Source of the DNA: Paenibacillus pabuli
GTDB taxonomy: Bacteria > Bacillota > Bacilli > Paenibacillales > Paenibacillaceae
Direction: 5' to 3'
Assembly (NCBI RefSeq): GCF_023101145.1
Contig: NZ_CP073714.1
Coordinates: 496,001-560,000 of the forward strand
DNA: 64,000 nt
Shown: positions 34,829-43,690 of the stretch, piece after piece
How the letters are laid out: the number at the start of each line of letters is the position of its first letter
Position numbering within the stretch: the first letter of the stretch is position 1
Program-made: the position numbers and the translations under genes
The notes under the pieces: generated by a model
Seen by the model: only the letters and a program-made list of their open reading frames with translations
What the model was told of the DNA's origin: nothing
Databases searched by the model: none

Positions 34829-35398
34829 TTATGAATGAAGATGTTGCAACCCAGTCAGGAAAGCGGTCACGGACAGCTGCAGACTCTCATCCGGGTCAAA
34901 GTTCATGCCGAAGCCGCCTTTTTCACCCATGGACGCAAAGCCGTGGCAAAGGCTACGTAAACCGCGAACGGCATGGAGCGCTTCCGCTTCACTTAGCGTA
35001 TAGGGTTGCAACAGGCGGAGCAGCAGGTCCAGGGCAGCTGTACTCTCGACAACGAGCTGCGGTTCCTGACGGTCCGGGGCATGGAAGAATGCTTCATACA
35101 GCCCTGGATGTTTGCGGACGAAGCCGATATAAGCAGCAGCGACCTCCTGAATGGCTTCGTCACCCGAACGGCCGGCGGAAGCCTCAGTTATTGCACGTCT
35201 GAGCTGCTGTGCGGACATCAACGCCAATTCCTGGCGAAGCCCGGGAAGACCGTTGATGTGGTTGTAGAGCGACGGGGAGCGCACATCCAGCCGCTGGGCC
35301 AGAGCGGCCAGTGTTAGCGAATGGAATCCGTCGCTGTCGGCAAGCTGGGCGGCGGCGCTTAGCAGAACGCCGCGATCCAGCCCTTGGCGGGGGCTCAC
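34829..35398 (-). CDS. TetR-family repressor
   Basis: A 189-residue TetR/AcrR regulator. The N-terminal HTH reads AQLADSDGFHSLTLAALAQRLDVRSPSLYNHINGLPGLRQEL; the C-terminal ligand domain carries the AVRGLRSLCHGFASMGEKGGFG pattern of the WHG-type TetR subgroup. The GTG start overlaps the stop of the MBL hydrolase gene, so both come from one mRNA. Two palindromes flank the -10 of that operon, fitting autoregulation. The gene is strikingly GC-rich compared with its neighbours. Confidence 0.88.
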   Translation of the reverse strand: MSPRQGLDRGVLLSAAAQLADSDGFHSLTLAALAQRLDVRSPSLYNHINGLPGLRQELALMSAQQLRRAITEASAGRSGDEAIQEVAAAYIGFVRKHPGLYEAFFHAPDRQEPQLVVESTAALDLLLRLLQPYTLSEAEALHAVRGLRSLCHGFASMGEKGGFGMNFDPDESLQLSVTAFLTGLQHLHS

Positions 35399-36120
35399 AG
35401 ATGCCCCCCGGCAGGGCGCAGCCGCTGCTCCGCGTCTGCCGCAGCTGCGCGCATCGCCGCGGCGGGCTGGCGCAGCATTCGTCCGTGCCCTACAGCGAGC
35501 ACGGACGGCTCCAGCTCAGCCAGGCGCTTGGCGCTGGCAAGAGCAAGTTCCCGGTTCCACGTCGCCAGCGCGGGGAACGGAAAGAGCGGGCGCAGGCGGC
35601 CGGATACGGCGAGGCCGCCGTGCAGCTGATACGCGTCGCCAGCGATGAGCACGCGACTGCGCGTATCCATGAAGGCCATATGGCCCGGCGTATGGCCTGG
35701 GGTGGCAATGGCGACCAGGGAGCCGATCCGGTCGCCGTCATCCAGCAAGCGATCCGGGCGGGTGCGGATCCCTTTGGGTACACTGCCGCGTACCGGAGTC
35801 TGCGGCTCGCCGGGAAGCAGGGTGGCGTCTCCAGCCAGCAGCGGGGCATCCCGTCTGGAAATGCAAACCTCGGCTTTCGGCAGCGCATCCTTAAGACCAT
35901 CAAGTGCACCGACATGGTCGCCGTGGGCGTGAGTCAGAATGATTCTGGTGATCGGTTTGCCCAGGGATTGTGCAGTAGCCAGAATTCCCTTGAGACTGAA
36001 TGGCATTCCGGCATCAATAAGAGTAAACCCATCTTCTTCTTCAACGAGATATACGTTCACAGGGAATAAGCGTGGAAGGAATGAAACTTGGACAACGGCA
36101 TGCTCACGTGTAATTCGCAT
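35395..36120 (-). CDS. Metallo-beta-lactamase-fold hydrolase
   Basis: A 241-residue MBL-fold enzyme. Metal motif THAHGDHVGALDGL (HxHxDH), later GHTPGHMAFMD (His) and LIAGDAY (Asp), and a C-terminal GHG; these bind two metal ions. The substrate class (thioester, lactone or phosphodiester) is not deducible. ATG chosen with AAGGAGG 8 nt upstream; longer in-frame starts would run into the operator region. First gene of an operon with the TetR repressor, which likely responds to the enzyme's substrate. GC-rich. Confidence 0.87.
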   Translation of the reverse strand: MRITREHAVVQVSFLPRLFPVNVYLVEEEDGFTLIDAGMPFSLKGILATAQSLGKPITRIILTHAHGDHVGALDGLKDALPKAEVCISRRDAPLLAGDATLLPGEPQTPVRGSVPKGIRTRPDRLLDDGDRIGSLVAIATPGHTPGHMAFMDTRSRVLIAGDAYQLHGGLAVSGRLRPLFPFPALATWNRELALASAKRLAELEPSVLAVGHGRMLRQPAAAMRAAAADAEQRLRPAGGHL

Positions 36121-36138
36121 CAATAAATCCTCCTTAAA

Positions 36139-36182
36139 ACTAATGTTGTTAGTAATATAACTAATGTCATTAGTTTTTGCAA
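36139..36182 (-). promoter_or_regulatory. Promoter with twin TetR-type operators
   Basis: Read on the reverse strand: -35 TTGCAA, 17 bp, -10 TATATT. The spacer holds a perfect 15-bp palindrome ACTAATGACATTAGT (36160-36174). A second, imperfect copy ACTAACAACATTAGT (36139-36153) lies just after the -10. Centres are 21 bp apart, two helical turns. Confidence 0.75.
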
Positions 36183-36249
36183 TACCCTGTGTCGATATGC
36201 TTAAAAAATAGGATATTTTAAAATCCCAAAACACTTTACAAAAAAAGCG

Positions 36250-36349
36250 TTTTCAAAATGGGAATAACCGATTATAATAATCTCGTAAGCCCTTTCATAT
36301 GTCTATCTTATTGGAGCCTTTCGCGAAGCGATCGGCTCACTTTTTTTTG
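36250..36349 (+). ncRNA. Candidate short untranslated transcript
   Basis: TTTTCA (36250-36255), 17 bp, TATAAT (36273-36278) is followed about 35 nt later by a terminator: GAGCC..TCGC..GCGA..GGCTC then TTTTTTTT (36315-36349). The RNA would be some 65 nt and holds no start codon with a ribosome binding site. Confidence 0.35.
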
Positions 36350-36462
36350 TTCTGTTCGCTTATAACACGATTGGAACTCACCGTTTTACTTAACCTATGA
36401 AGGGTCTGTATATACTGGTATGACAGGGGAAATCAAGTTTTCTAACCCCAAAGTGAGGAGTG

Positions 36463-36500
36463 TTGACAAACATAACTGTTATTCCTATAATAACAGTTAT
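36463..36500 (+). promoter_or_regulatory. Promoter and operator of the Rrf2 regulator gene
   Basis: Perfect -35 TTGACA (36463-36468) and -10 TATAAT (36486-36491), 17 bp apart. Inverted repeat ATAACTGTTAT (36472-36482) and ATAACAGTTAT (36490-36500) covers spacer and -10, as expected for autorepression. Confidence 0.8.
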
Positions 36501-36556
36501 ACTTACCTTGGATTGAATGTTCATCGGTGAACGATATGCCGGGAAGGGAGTAAGTA

Positions 36557-37021
36557 ATGAACAGTGAATTTACCATTGCTGTGCACTGCCTGGTCTTTCT
36601 GGCCATGAAGGAGGAGTGTATGGCCAATAGTGAAGACTTGTCTCAAAGTGTTGGTACCCATCCAGCCAGAGTACGCAAGGTGCTTAGTGTGCTGCGGAAG
36701 CATGGATACCTGACAACCAAGGAAGGTGCTCACGGTGGATATCTGCTCAGCCGTCCGAGTGAAGAAATCAAGCTTGGAGAATTGTACAGACTGGTGGCAG
36801 GTGGATCGCTTGGTCCCAGCTGGTGCTCGGGAGAATCCGGTTCAACGTGCGTTGTTTCTTCCAATATGAAGGGTGTAATGGGTAGCATCTACGATGGAGG
36901 CGAAGAGGCGCTGAGCGCATATTTTGACCGTATATCCATTGAGGATGTGAAGCATCGTATCGGTAATGGGGAAGAATGTTCTTTGTCTATGGAATCCTTG
37001 TCCATGAAGGATAGGTCATGA
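36557..37021 (+). CDS. Rrf2-family transcriptional regulator
   Basis: A 154-residue winged-helix regulator. N-terminal FTIAVHCLVFLAM and the HTH NSEDLSQSVGTHPARVRKVLSVLRKHGYLTTKEGAHGGYLLSRP are typical of the family (IscR, NsrR, CymR, YwnA). Cysteines at about 95 and 103 lie in the loop where Fe-S members bind their cluster, and another Cys lies near residue 147; this suits redox or nitrosative sensing, by inference. The start follows GGAAGGGAG. It lies upstream of a nitroreductase gene, a likely target, and its own promoter carries a palindrome. Confidence 0.87.
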   Translation: MNSEFTIAVHCLVFLAMKEECMANSEDLSQSVGTHPARVRKVLSVLRKHGYLTTKEGAHGGYLLSRPSEEIKLGELYRLVAGGSLGPSWCSGESGSTCVVSSNMKGVMGSIYDGGEEALSAYFDRISIEDVKHRIGNGEECSLSMESLSMKDRS

Positions 37022-37224
37022 CAGAACTGATCATTAACAGCTCTTCATGATCTGGCCTTGGACTGCTGCTGGCAGGCATAGTGGTGGACAGGCTATATAA
37101 GGGCGTTTGCTCCGGTTGTAAGATCCGTTGATGTTTCAGGCGATTCCGGGCATAACGTGAACACAGATGGGGAAGCGATCGTCTGCGCTGATGTTATTTT
37201 CGGAAGGTGAGTACTCGGCAGAGT

Positions 37225-37252
37225 TTGACCTTGCGAACGTAAAAAATATAAA
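37225..37252 (+). promoter_or_regulatory. Putative promoter of the nitroreductase gene
   Basis: TTGACC and TATAAA are 16 bp apart, ending 22 nt before the start codon. No copy of the Rrf2 palindrome was found here. Confidence 0.5.
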
Positions 37253-37274
37253 AAGAACTTGGGGAGTGGAACGC

Positions 37275-37901
37275 ATGTCCAGCATTGAAAACAATGAAAC
37301 ACTTCGCGTGATTAATGAACGTCACGCTGTCAAGAAGTACGAAAGTGGTTTTGTTATGCCTGAAGCAGATCTGAACGCTATCCTGACTGCCGCTTCCGAA
37401 GCACCGTCTTCATGGAACCTGCAGCACTGGAAATTCCTTGTGATTGAATCCGAAGCGGACAAAGCCAAGTTGCTGCCAATCGCTTATGGTCAAAGTCAAA
37501 TCACAGACAGCTCGGTGACTATTGCTGTACTCGGAGATCTGGAAGCAAACCGCAACGCCGTGATTTATGATCAGGCTGTTGAAGCAGGTGCGATCCCGGC
37601 TGAAGTTCGTGACGCATTGGTTGGACAGATCAACGGTGCTTACCAAAATCCGCAAACTGCCCGTGATGAAGCGATCCGCAATGCATCTTTTGCTTCACAG
37701 AACATTATGCTTGCTGCACGTTCCCTCGGATATGATACTTGCCCAATGGGTGGTTACAATCCGAAACAATTGATCGAAACATTCAATATCCCGGCGCGTT
37801 ATTTGCCAACGTTGTTGATTACGGTAGGTAAAGCTGCAGTACCAGCTCGACCAGCAGGTCGTTTCCCGCTGTCCGAAGTTGTTGTTAAAGGTTCCTTCTA
37901 A
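37275..37901 (+). CDS. Nitroreductase-family FMN oxidoreductase
   Basis: A 208-residue flavoprotein of the nitroreductase fold. N-terminal RHAVKKYESGFVMPEADLNAILTAASEAPSSWNLQHWKFLVI holds the FMN phosphate-binding Arg and the Ser/Asn region, and AARSLGYDTCPMGGYNPKQLIETF is the conserved C-terminal FMN segment. The length and pattern resemble B. subtilis YodC/YdgI. ATG chosen over an in-frame start 108 nt upstream because GGGGAGTGG precedes it. Probably NAD(P)H-dependent quinone or nitro-compound reduction; perhaps controlled by the Rrf2 protein. Confidence 0.88.
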   Translation: MSSIENNETLRVINERHAVKKYESGFVMPEADLNAILTAASEAPSSWNLQHWKFLVIESEADKAKLLPIAYGQSQITDSSVTIAVLGDLEANRNAVIYDQAVEAGAIPAEVRDALVGQINGAYQNPQTARDEAIRNASFASQNIMLAARSLGYDTCPMGGYNPKQLIETFNIPARYLPTLLITVGKAAVPARPAGRFPLSEVVVKGSF

Positions 37902-37940
37902 GACTGATTTTGAAACAGTTAACATTATAGTTGTAACGTA

Positions 37941-37978
37941 AACAGCCGCTGTCCCCTCTATGGGAACATGCGGCTGTT
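37941..37978. terminator. Terminator between nitroreductase and SLH protein genes
   Basis: AACAGCCGC and GCGGCTGTT with inner TGTCCC/GGGAACA pairing; serves two convergent genes. Confidence 0.75.
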
Positions 37979-38001
37979 TGGCATTTAAAAGACGCTGGTT
38001 G

Positions 38002-38685
38002 TTATTTCTCTGGTGTTTCCGGGATTTTCGGTGCATTGAACTCTTCCAGATACTCTATTGCGTTATACATCATAACCGCAGCTTCGGCGCGGGTAATAGT
38101 TTCCTTCGGATTGAAGTTGCCCTCCGCATCAAGTGTGTTAATCTTCAAGACAAGGGAGCGTTGAACAGCGCCTTGATATTCCGGAGTGAGCTCTTTCTCA
38201 TCCGTGATATCGACAGGCTTGATGTTAATCATTGGCAGCCCGCCTTTGGCTTCAATGCCCTGCATCAAGAAAAGGGTGTACTGTTCGCGGGTCAGCGCCT
38301 TGGAAGGATCGATATCGTTGGACATCTTAATACCGTTGAACTGGGCGCGGATAAAAGCATCACTGTACCATACGCCATCCCTTACATAGGAGAAATAGTC
38401 ACTTGGCAGGGGTTGCTTGATAAAACGAATCGTGTCCAAATTCAGATGGAGACCATCTGCAATGAGCTGTATACCTTGAGCCGTGTTTAGTTCCTGTTCC
38501 GGTTTGAACAAGCTATCACTCACTCCTTTGATTAAGCCATCCTGATGCAGGGATTCAATCTTGTCTGCTCCCGTAATACCTTGAATATCCGTAAATTCTG
38601 CTTGAGCTGCGTGAATCGGACCAGCGCTCAGAGAAAGGGTGAGCAGAGCTCCGGCTGTTAATGTAGCCAATATGTTTTTTTTCAT
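38002..38685 (-). CDS. Exported SLH-domain protein
   Basis: A 227-residue secreted protein. Signal peptide (1-27) ends in GPIHAAQA. Three S-layer homology units follow (~30-85, 95-150, 155-215), with FTDIQGITGADKIESLHQDGLIKGVSDSLFKPEQELNTAQG, a middle unit with SKALTREQYTLFL, and a last one with FNPKETITRAEAAVMMYNAIEYL. SLH domains bind pyruvylated cell-wall polymers. Nothing but SLH units is present, so it may be a small cell-wall or S-layer accessory protein. It ends in a Pro/Glu/Lys tail. Confidence 0.85.
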   Translation of the reverse strand: MKKNILATLTAGALLTLSLSAGPIHAAQAEFTDIQGITGADKIESLHQDGLIKGVSDSLFKPEQELNTAQGIQLIADGLHLNLDTIRFIKQPLPSDYFSYVRDGVWYSDAFIRAQFNGIKMSNDIDPSKALTREQYTLFLMQGIEAKGGLPMINIKPVDITDEKELTPEYQGAVQRSLVLKINTLDAEGNFNPKETITRAEAAVMMYNAIEYLEEFNAPKIPETPEK

Positions 38686-38926
38686 GTCAGGTGCGCCTCA
38701 CTTTTCTAGGGAGTATCCCTTTATATAAAAGTTATTTGTCCCTATAGACGACCCTATTCTTCAAAAGGTTGCTGTAATTTTCCATTGATTTTCTTATAAT
38801 GAAGCAAAGCGACATGAAATGGGTAAATACATAACAGTGGATTCAACCATAAGGTTTACAGTTTTGTGTAATAGCATGTAGTTATAGATCTGGGCCAACC
38901 ACTTAAATGAATAAGGAGAGAATAAA

Positions 38927-39985
38927 ATGATGGGACCGACAGCAACGAACGAAGCTTTTTTCTATACAGGTACTTATGCATCAGCGGATCAACCGGGGAT
39001 TTTCCTATGTGCCTTGAATAAGGATACAGGCGAGTTGCGGATCGTAAATCATACGGAGGGGGTGGATAACCCATCTTATCTGGCTTTATGCCCGGATGGG
39101 GATTGCCTTTACGTAGTAAGTGAGACAGATGAGGGAGAGGTGCTGGTCTATCGCAGGGATGCCGCAACGGGTGAACTGCACCTGATGGATCGCAAGTTGA
39201 CGAAGGGTGCTTCGCCTTGTTATGTGTCTGTCACGGAGGACAGCAAATGGGTGCTGACTTCAAACTATAGCAGTGGCAGTGTAAATGTATTCCCAGTGGG
39301 GGACCAAGGCACGCTTGGAGAGATGAGTGCGCTGGTTGAGCATACGGGAAGGGGGCAGAATGATGACCGTCAGGAAGGGCCGCACGCTCACTCGATTCAA
39401 CCAGACCCTTCCGGTCAATATGCCATTGTCTGTGATCTGGGTCTGGATCAGATTATCGTGTATCGTCAGGAAGAAGGCCGCCTGGTAACGCATCGTGAGA
39501 CGAATCAGCCTCCAGGCTCCGGGCCGAGACATCTGGTCTTCCACCCCAACTCCAAATGGGCCTATGTGATTAATGAATTAAGTAACACCGTTACGGCATT
39601 CATGTATGATCAGCGCAGAGGTGAGTTCACTACGCTGCAGCATATCTCTACACTGCCTGAAGGGCATTCCGGGGAAGGTACGTCGGCGGATATCCGTGTG
39701 TCCCCGTGTGGTCGCTTCCTGTATGCTTCCAACCGTGGGGACGACAGCATTGTGCTGTATCACATTGACCAGGAATCCGGTGAGCTGGAGGCTATAGAGT
39801 GGACTTCGACTATTGGTCAGACTCCGCGTAACTTCAACCTGCTTCCCGGTGGTATTCTGCTGGTGGCCAATCAGGACAGCAACAACCTTGTTGCTTTTCA
39901 GATCGATGGTGAAGATGGACGTCTGACACACAACGGATTCAAATTGGAGATACCCCGCCCAGTGTGTATTGCTCCGGTAGTATAA
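38927..39985 (+). CDS. pgl: Lactonase-family beta-propeller protein (YkgB/Pgl-like)
   Basis: A 352-residue seven-bladed propeller of the 6-phosphogluconolactonase/cycloisomerase-2 family. Repeated blade patterns are visible: NPSYLALCPDGDCLYVVSE, SPCYVSVTEDSKWVLTSNY, GPHAHSIQPDPSGQYAIVCDLGLD, GPRHLVFHPNSKWAYVINEL and DIRVSPCGRFLYASNRGDDSI. The family hydrolyses 6-phosphogluconolactone in the pentose phosphate pathway (YkgB in B. subtilis, similar length). RBS AAGGAGAG lies 8 nt upstream. Single gene closed by a terminator. Confidence 0.87.
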   Translation: MMGPTATNEAFFYTGTYASADQPGIFLCALNKDTGELRIVNHTEGVDNPSYLALCPDGDCLYVVSETDEGEVLVYRRDAATGELHLMDRKLTKGASPCYVSVTEDSKWVLTSNYSSGSVNVFPVGDQGTLGEMSALVEHTGRGQNDDRQEGPHAHSIQPDPSGQYAIVCDLGLDQIIVYRQEEGRLVTHRETNQPPGSGPRHLVFHPNSKWAYVINELSNTVTAFMYDQRRGEFTTLQHISTLPEGHSGEGTSADIRVSPCGRFLYASNRGDDSIVLYHIDQESGELEAIEWTSTIGQTPRNFNLLPGGILLVANQDSNNLVAFQIDGEDGRLTHNGFKLEIPRPVCIAPVV

Positions 39986-40050
39986 AGTGGGATGACACAA
40001 CAATCTTTGTTACGTCAGATTTTGATTGGACGTGAGAGAAAGAAGCATTC

Positions 40051-40098
40051 AAGTCGAAAGGGGTGCAGTCCCAAAGGTTCATCTTTCGGCTTTTTTCC
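40051..40098 (+). terminator. Terminator of the lactonase gene
   Basis: AAGTCGAAAG pairs with CTTTCGGCTT (one G-U), followed by TTTTTTCCTTTTTT. Confidence 0.75.
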
Positions 40099-40169
40099 TT
40101 TTTTATATACATGAAATTACTAAATTGGACCTATAGATGGAATTATATGTTTAATTTAAAATAAATATA

Positions 40170-40183
40170 TTAAAGCGCTTACA
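40170..40183 (+). promoter_or_regulatory. Catabolite-responsive element (CcpA site)
   Basis: TTAAAGCGCTTACA matches the cre consensus TGWAANCGNTNWCA at all but the second position. It lies 66 nt before the rhamnogalacturonan lyase start, so glucose repression is expected. Confidence 0.7.
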
Positions 40184-40248
40184 TAAATGTGAGATGGCGC
40201 TAACAGGGGCATCGGGCTTACCAATTCGATTGGGGAGGCTATGGCTGT

Positions 40249-42123
40249 ATGGGAAAACGATCGTTATGGAAGCGTACATTGCGGACCGCAGGGGTATCCC
40301 TGCTGAGCTCTGCGTTACTGGCTACTTCGCTCGGCCTTGGAAACACGCCGGTAACTCATGCTGCGGGTGCTCGTCAGATGGAGTTTCTGGACCGTGGTGT
40401 GGTTGCAGTAAAGACAGGTACAGGTGTGTTTGTCAGTTGGCGGCTTCTGGGTACGGAAGGGTCGAATGTATCGTTTAATGTCTATCGGGATGGAACCAAA
40501 GTAAATGCATCACCTATAACGAACAGCACCAACCTCCAAGATGCAAGCGGGACAAGCAGTTCCAAATATACCGTTCGAGCCGTAGTTAGTGGAACCGAGC
40601 AGGCTGCTTCGGCGGCAGCGAGCGTATGGGGCAATAATTATCTGTCCGTACCTCTCAGTGTGCCAGCAGGGGGGACAACACCGGATGGTGTGGCCTACAC
40701 GTACAGTGCCAATGATGCGAGTGCAGGGGATGTGGATGGGGACGGCGAGTATGAATTGATCGTGAAGTGGGACCCGTCGAACTCCAAGGATAACTCCCAA
40801 AGCGGCTACACAGGTGAAGTATTTATCGATGCCTACAAATTGAATGGAACGCGCCTATGGCGTATCAGTCTGGGCAAAAATATCCGTGCGGGTGCTCATT
40901 ACACCCAGTTCATGGTTTACGATCTGGACGGTGACGGCAAGGCTGAAGTGGCGATGAAAACGGCGGATGGTACCAAGGATGGAACGGGAGCAGTCATCGG
41001 TGATGCCAGCAAGGATTATCGGAATTCCAGCGGATACGTTCTATCAGGACCGGAGTTTCTTACAATCTTCAATGGACAGACTGGCAAAGCACTTTCCACG
41101 GTGAACTATGAACCGGCGCGCGGCAATGTATCCGATTGGGGAGACAACTACGGCAACCGGGTCGATCGATTCCTTGCAGCGATTGCATATTTGGATGGGG
41201 AGCGGCCAAGCCTGGTCATGGCACGCGGTTATTACACGCGGACTGTGCTGGTGGCGTACAATTGGAGAGATGGACAACTAACCAAGCAGTGGACGTTTGA
41301 CTCCAACACGTCAGGTAATTCAGGTTATGCAGGACAGGGCAACCATAATCTGAGCGTTGCAGACGTAGATGGCGATGGCAAAGACGAAATCGTTTACGGA
41401 GCGATGGCGGTGGATGATAACGGCAAAGGACTCTATACGACAGGACTTCATCATGGGGACGCGATGCATCTCAGTGATCTGGACCCGGATCGGGCGGGAC
41501 TTGAAGTATTCCAGGTGCATGAGACCGCGTCCAATGCTGGAGTCGAATTCCGTGATGCGCGTACAGGCCAGTTGATCTGGGGTATACCAACGACGAAAGA
41601 TATTGGACGGGGCATGGCAGCCGATATCGATCCACGTTATAAGGGTGCCGAAGTGTGGGCAGATGGTGGTTTGTATACAGCCAAAGGGCAGAAAATCGGG
41701 ACAACGCTGCCTTCCTCCACGAATTTTGGCATCTGGTGGGACGGTGACTTGCTTCGTGAACTGCTGGACAGCAACCGGATTGATAAATGGGACTATGCCA
41801 ATAGCAAAACGGTGAATCTGTTGACGGCATCCGGTGTTTCTTCCAATAATGGAACGAAATCCACACCGAACCTGCAGGCTGACCTGTTCGGAGACTGGAG
41901 AGAAGAAGTGGTATGGCGGACCAATGACAGCTCTGCACTGCGCATCTACACGACAACAGCTGTTACAGACAAACGAATCTACACCCTGATGCATGATCCG
42001 GTATACCGTCTTGGCGTAGCGTGGCAAAATGTAGCCTATAACCAACCGCCACATACAGGCTTTTATTTGGGAGATGGCATGAGTACACCTCCCGTACCGA
42101 ATATCTGGTATGCTGGCAAATAA
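40249..42123 (+). CDS. yesW: Secreted rhamnogalacturonan lyase (PL11)
   Basis: A 624-residue pectin-degrading lyase that cuts the rhamnogalacturonan-I backbone by beta-elimination outside the cell. Signal peptide 1-38 ends in THAAGA; the mature start RQMEFLDRGVVAVKTGTGVFVSWRLLG is the family start. The eight-bladed propeller shows repeated calcium-binding DxDxDG loops: DVDGDGEYE, DLDGDGKAE, DVDGDGKDE and DPRYKGAEV. The length matches YesW of B. subtilis (620 residues, endo-acting); YesX lacks a signal peptide. No extra carbohydrate-binding module. ATG with GGGGAGG 10 nt upstream. A cre site is in front; no yes-type transporter or hydrolases are next to it. Confidence 0.92.
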   Translation: MGKRSLWKRTLRTAGVSLLSSALLATSLGLGNTPVTHAAGARQMEFLDRGVVAVKTGTGVFVSWRLLGTEGSNVSFNVYRDGTKVNASPITNSTNLQDASGTSSSKYTVRAVVSGTEQAASAAASVWGNNYLSVPLSVPAGGTTPDGVAYTYSANDASAGDVDGDGEYELIVKWDPSNSKDNSQSGYTGEVFIDAYKLNGTRLWRISLGKNIRAGAHYTQFMVYDLDGDGKAEVAMKTADGTKDGTGAVIGDASKDYRNSSGYVLSGPEFLTIFNGQTGKALSTVNYEPARGNVSDWGDNYGNRVDRFLAAIAYLDGERPSLVMARGYYTRTVLVAYNWRDGQLTKQWTFDSNTSGNSGYAGQGNHNLSVADVDGDGKDEIVYGAMAVDDNGKGLYTTGLHHGDAMHLSDLDPDRAGLEVFQVHETASNAGVEFRDARTGQLIWGIPTTKDIGRGMAADIDPRYKGAEVWADGGLYTAKGQKIGTTLPSSTNFGIWWDGDLLRELLDSNRIDKWDYANSKTVNLLTASGVSSNNGTKSTPNLQADLFGDWREEVVWRTNDSSALRIYTTTAVTDKRIYTLMHDPVYRLGVAWQNVAYNQPPHTGFYLGDGMSTPPVPNIWYAGK

Positions 42124-42203
42124 AAAATAGGGAAATGGCATGTTCATGCCAAGTCCTAAGATGATTTCGATTATACAGCGTACAGAGCTTACCGCTGACG
42201 AGG

Positions 42204-42236
42204 GAACAACGGACTTGGGTCCGTTGTTCTTTTTCT
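42204..42236 (+). terminator. Terminator of the lyase gene
   Basis: GAACAACGGAC/GTCCGTTGTTC stem, short loop, then TTTTTC. Confidence 0.85.
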
Positions 42237-42280
42237 CTGCCATTTACACAGATATTCGGTAGAAATCGGAAAAAAAACGT

Positions 42281-42309
42281 TTGACAGCCCTATGTACTGC
42301 CCTTATGAT
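42281..42309 (+). promoter_or_regulatory. Promoter of the sulfate transport operon
   Basis: TTGACA (42281-42286) and TATGAT (42304-42309) are 17 bp apart. Transcription would start near 42316, leaving a leader of about 295 nt before the first gene. Confidence 0.75.
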
Positions 42310-42315
42310 ACATAT

Positions 42316-42540
42316 ATAACTCACTAAACAGGTAGGAATAATAAAAATGACTTTGCTCTCATTGCGGAAGCAGTCATTTACAGTCACAAGAGAGATCGTA
42401 GCGTGAACAGAATAACGTTCTCACCGTATAGACGGAGGAACACCGCAGCGCATCATTTCTGGATGAAGCATACACGGCCATTGGGTCGGCATGACTTTAT
42501 GAGGGAGAAGTGCGCGGGGGTTCCTCCGTTTTTTGTTTTT
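42316..42540 (+). promoter_or_regulatory. Leader with attenuator-like terminator before sbp
   Basis: A small hairpin (GTGAAC...GTTCTCAC, 42401-42424) precedes a long foldback whose base is ACGGAGGAAC (42432-42441) with GTTCCTCCGT (42520-42529), extended by CCGC/GCGG and CGCA/TGCG, and ends in TTTTTTGTTTTTTT. This strong terminator lies upstream of the gene, so control by antitermination is likely. It lacks SAM-I core motifs and a convincing T-box sequence, so the class is unknown. Confidence 0.6.
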
Positions 42541-42610
42541 TTCGGTGCGTTCCATGCTGTTCAGCCTGCCTGAGGTAATCTTGCAGATCCATTCGGGGGG
42601 AGTGTTATCT

Positions 42611-43690
42611 ATGAAAAAGAGAATTCATAAGGGTATTCTGGTTGGTCTGGCATTGGTGTTAACAGGGGTACTGGCGGCATGCGGATCGGAAAGCGGTGGC
42701 ACGAATGCGGCAGGAACATCGAAGGGAACGGAAGGCAGCAAAGAAGGGGCAAAAGCGATCGAGCTGCTGAATGTATCCTATGATCCGACACGTGAACTCT
42801 ATGAGCAATATAACAAGGCGTTTGCAGCGTATTGGCTGAAAGAGAAAGGTCAGGAAGTAACCGTTAAGCAATCTCATGGCGGTTCAGGTAAACAGAGTCG
42901 TTCCGTCATTGATGGACTGGACGCGGATGTGGTCACACTGGCATTGGGATACGATATCGATGCGATTGAGGATAAAGGTCTGATCAATGCGGGCTGGCAG
43001 GACAAATATGAGCATAACAGCTCTCCGTATACATCAACGATCGTATTTTTGGTACGCAAAGGCAATCCGAAAGGCATTAAGGACTGGGATGATCTGATCA
43101 AGGGAGATACCCAGGTCATTACCCCGAATCCGAAAACGTCCGGCGGGGCACGCTGGAACTATCTGGCGGCATGGGGATATGCGCTCAAACATAACAACAA
43201 TGACGAAGAGAAAGCCAAAGCCTTTGTTGCTGAACTGTTCAAACATGCGCCAGTCCTTGACTCTGGAGCACGTGGGGCGACAACTACGTTTGTAGAGCGC
43301 GGTATTGGTGATGTACTGCTGGCATGGGAGAATGAGGCTTTCTTGTCGGTTAAAGAGCTGGGCCCAGACAAATTCGACATTGTGGTGCCTTCGGTCAGCA
43401 TTTTGGCTGAACCGCCTGTAGCCATTGTAGATAAAAATGCAGACAAAAAAGGCAGCCGCGAAGTGGCGGACGCCTATCTGAAATACTTGTACAGCGAAGA
43501 GGGGCAGACCATTGCTGCTGAAAACTATTACCGTCCAACTTTGGACAGCGTGAAGGAAAAGTTCAAGGATCAATTCCCGCAGCTTGAGCTGTTCACATTG
43601 AACGATGTATTTGGCACATGGCGCGATACCCAGGCCAAGCATTTTAATGACGGCGGCATCTTTGACCAGATTTATGTTCCAGGCAGCTAA
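42611..43690 (+). CDS. sbp: Sulfate ABC transporter substrate-binding lipoprotein
   Basis: A 359-residue extracytoplasmic sulfate/thiosulfate-binding protein. Lipobox VLAAC at the end of the signal sequence (Cys ~24) shows lipid anchoring. Family motifs: [64 protein letters not shown] and [28 protein letters not shown] with GGGGGGAG 9 nt upstream; a longer in-frame start lies inside the terminator. First gene of sbp-cysT-cysW. Confidence 0.92.
   Translation: MKKRIHKGILVGLALVLTGVLAACGSESGGTNAAGTSKGTEGSKEGAKAIELLNVSYDPTRELYEQYNKAFAAYWLKEKGQEVTVKQSHGGSGKQSRSVIDGLDADVVTLALGYDIDAIEDKGLINAGWQDKYEHNSSPYTSTIVFLVRKGNPKGIKDWDDLIKGDTQVITPNPKTSGGARWNYLAAWGYALKHNNNDEEKAKAFVAELFKHAPVLDSGARGATTTFVERGIGDVLLAWENEAFLSVKELGPDKFDIVVPSVSILAEPPVAIVDKNADKKGSREVADAYLKYLYSEEGQTIAAENYYRPTLDSVKEKFKDQFPQLELFTLNDVFGTWRDTQAKHFNDGGIFDQIYVPGS

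Noticed and set aside
42401..42530. T-box riboswitch before sbp
   Set aside because: Only a loose likeness to the TGGNACCGCG element, and no recognisable stem I motifs; kept as an unclassified attenuator.
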